Assembly (NCBI GenBank): GCA_023391815.1 | Contig: JAEWAF010000035.1 | Span: 38,352-102,351 of the forward strand | Direction of reading: 5' to 3' | DNA: 64,000 nt | DNA from: Pseudomonadota bacterium | Lineage (GTDB): Bacteria; Pseudomonadota; Gammaproteobacteria; Steroidobacterales; Steroidobacteraceae | Part shown: piece by piece, positions 62,618 to 64,000 of the stretch | How the letters are laid out: each line of letters opens with the position of its first letter | Numbering within the stretch: the stretch's first letter is position 1 | The notes under the pieces: generated by a model | What the model saw: only the letters and a program-made list of their open reading frames with translations | Database searches by the model: none | What the model was told of the DNA's origin: nothing | Translations under genes and position numbers: made by a program

Positions 62618-64000
62618 TTACCGCAGCACATACCACGCCAGCAGCACGGACAATCCGATGATCATCGCGAACGCGTAGTGATACAGATAGCCGGACTGGA
62701 TCCGGCGCATGACGCCCGACAACCAGCCGACCGCACGGGCCGAGCCGTTGACCGCCGCGCCGTCGATGATCGCCACGTCACCTACGCGCCACAGCGCGGT
62801 GCCGAGACCGACGCTGCCCTTCGCGAACACGGCCTGATAGATCTCGTCGAAGTAGAACTTCTTGGCGAACAAGTGATACAGCGCCGAGAACTTGCATGCG
62901 ATCACGGCGGGCAGGTCCGGACGCTTCACATACAGGAACCAAGCCAGTGCCCAACCGGCGAACGCCAGATACACGGCGCCGCCCTGGAAGCCGTGCAGGA
63001 TGAATCCGAGCGGACCGTGCCACTCTTCGCCGATGTGGCCGAGCACGTTGTGCTCTTCGTTCACGAACAGCACGCCATTGAAGTAATCGCCGAACAGCAT
63101 CGGGCCGATGGTGACCGCGCCGATGAACAGCGACGGAATCGCCAGCAGGATCAGCGGCAGCGTCACGACCGCCGGGCTTTCGTGCGGCTCGACCGGGCCG
63201 TGATGACCGTGATCGTCGTGAGCGGTGCCATGTGCAGCGCCGTGTCCGTGGTCGCTATGAGCAACGGCGTGACCGCCAGCCGCCGCGTGGCCATGATCGT
63301 CGTGCGTATCGGGCTCATGACCCGCGTCGGCATCGCTCGTCAGATGCGTGCCGTTGCTCTCGCCATGGGACTCATGTGACACCTCGCGGAAACGCTCCGG
63401 TCCATGGAAGGTCATGAACAACAGGCGGAAGCTGTAGAACGCGGTGATGAACACACCGAGGAACACGCACCAGTAAGCGTACGTCGCGCCCGGAATGTGA
63501 GAAGCGTGCACCGCCTCGATCAGCGCGTCCTTCGAGAAGAAGCCCGAGGTGCCGGGGAAGCCGATCAGCGCCAACGTGCCGATGGCCGACGTCCAGTACG
63601 TGATGGGCATGTATTTCTTCAGACCGCCCATCTTCCGCATGTCCTGCTCGTGATGCATGCCGATGATCACGGAGCCTGCGGCCAGGAACAGCAGCGCCTT
63701 GAAGAAGGCGTGCGTCATCAGATGGAACAGCGCGCCGGCGTAAGCGGACACACCGAGCGCCACCGTCATGTAGCCGAGCTGCGAGAGCGTCGAATACGCG
63801 ACCACGCGCTTGATGTCGTTGTTCACCAGGCCGAGCAGGCCCATGAAGAACGCCGTCGTTGCACCAATGACCAGCACCGTGGACAGCGCAACCTCGGAGA
63901 GCTCGAACAGCGGCGACATACGCGCCACCATGAAGATGCCCGCGGTCACCATGGTCGCCGCGTGGATCAGCGCCGAGATCGGGGTCGGGCCTTCCATCGA
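62618..64000 (-). CDS. nuoL: NADH-quinone oxidoreductase subunit L (partial, N-terminus off right edge)
   Basis: The visible 460 C-terminal residues of the largest proton-pumping subunit of complex I. The block EGPTPISALIHAATMVTAGI, FFKALLFLAAGSVI and GFFSKDALI are typical of the NuoL core. A His/Asp-rich loop of about 65 residues (63182-63376) interrupts the C-terminal part, and the last helix ends IIGLSVLLAWYVLR. The reading frame continues past base 64000. Confidence 0.96.
   Translation of the reverse strand, partial: SMEGPTPISALIHAATMVTAGIFMVARMSPLFELSEVALSTVLVIGATTAFFMGLLGLVNNDIKRVVAYSTLSQLGYMTVALGVSAYAGALFHLMTHAFFKALLFLAAGSVIIGMHHEQDMRKMGGLKKYMPITYWTSAIGTLALIGFPGTSGFFSKDALIEAVHASHIPGATYAYWCVFLGVFITAFYSFRLLFMTFHGPERFREVSHESHGESNGTHLTSDADAGHEPDTHDDHGHAAAGGHAVAHSDHGHGAAHGTAHDDHGHHGPVEPHESPAVVTLPLILLAIPSLFIGAVTIGPMLFGDYFNGVLFVNEEHNVLGHIGEEWHGPLGFILHGFQGGAVYLAFAGWALAWFLYVKRPDLPAVIACKFSALYHLFAKKFYFDEIYQAVFAKGSVGLGTALWRVGDVAIIDGAAVNGSARAVGWLSGVMRRIQSGYLYHYAFAMIIGLSVLLAWYVLR

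Overview
The window comes from a GC-rich gammaproteobacterium. Family content suggests the Steroidobacter/Nevskiales/Xanthomonadales neighbourhood: an AcnD/PrpF 2-methylcitrate pathway, a FecI-FecR-TonB receptor unit, an fdn-fdhE-selB cluster, and an initiator tRNA next to nuoN. That placement is inference; no rRNA or other taxonomic marker is present.

Positions 1-19,700 hold a flagellar export, switch and filament locus. On the minus strand lies fliE-F-G-H-I-J-D-S-T-K-L-A-motA, with motA running off the left edge. Diverging on the plus strand lies fliM-N-P-Q-R-flhB-flhA. A second FliK-like gene and a flagellin follow on the minus strand. This order (cap, chaperones, hook-length protein, FliL, sigma-28, stator in one run; no fliO; no flhF/flhG; no che genes) is that of the lateral or Flag-2 type of flagellar system. 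The LafK-type sigma-54 activator normally found between the two arms is absent, and FliM lacks the N-terminal CheY-binding motif. Rod and hook genes (flg) and MotB are not in view.

Positions 19,846-27,875 carry the propionate (2-methylcitrate) unit prpB-prpC-acnD-prpF on the minus strand, divergent from the sigma-54 activator prpR. The sequence shows a good -24/-12 promoter and two palindromic upstream sites. From 27.9 to 36.3 kb come a secreted S41 protease, an M20 peptidase, a yqiJ-yqiK (flotillin) pair, an ArsR-SRPBCC pair, and a TetR-glycosyltransferase pair with a perfect 28-bp operator-like palindrome.

Positions 36,486-43,969 are one transcription unit: a selenocysteine formate dehydrogenase (fdnG with an in-frame UGA and a clear bacterial SECIS element, fdnH, fdnI), its maturation factor fdhE, and selB, the elongation factor that decodes that UGA. 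Next come a lipoprotein plus outer-membrane protein pair, a FecI/FecR/TonB-receptor signalling unit, a DUF3313-like lipoprotein, a small barrel protein and a phospholipase-D-type cardiolipin synthase.

Positions 55,455-59,389 look like a small decayed genomic island inserted in the 3' end of an initiator tRNA-fMet gene. It is flanked by a 12-bp direct repeat of the tRNA end. It holds a broken serine recombinase whose last codons lie inside the tRNA, a frameshifted gene remnant, and an operon with a DUF2971-PIN chimera, an antitoxin-like protein and an unknown protein. The window closes with nuoN, nuoM and the start-truncated nuoL of respiratory complex I.
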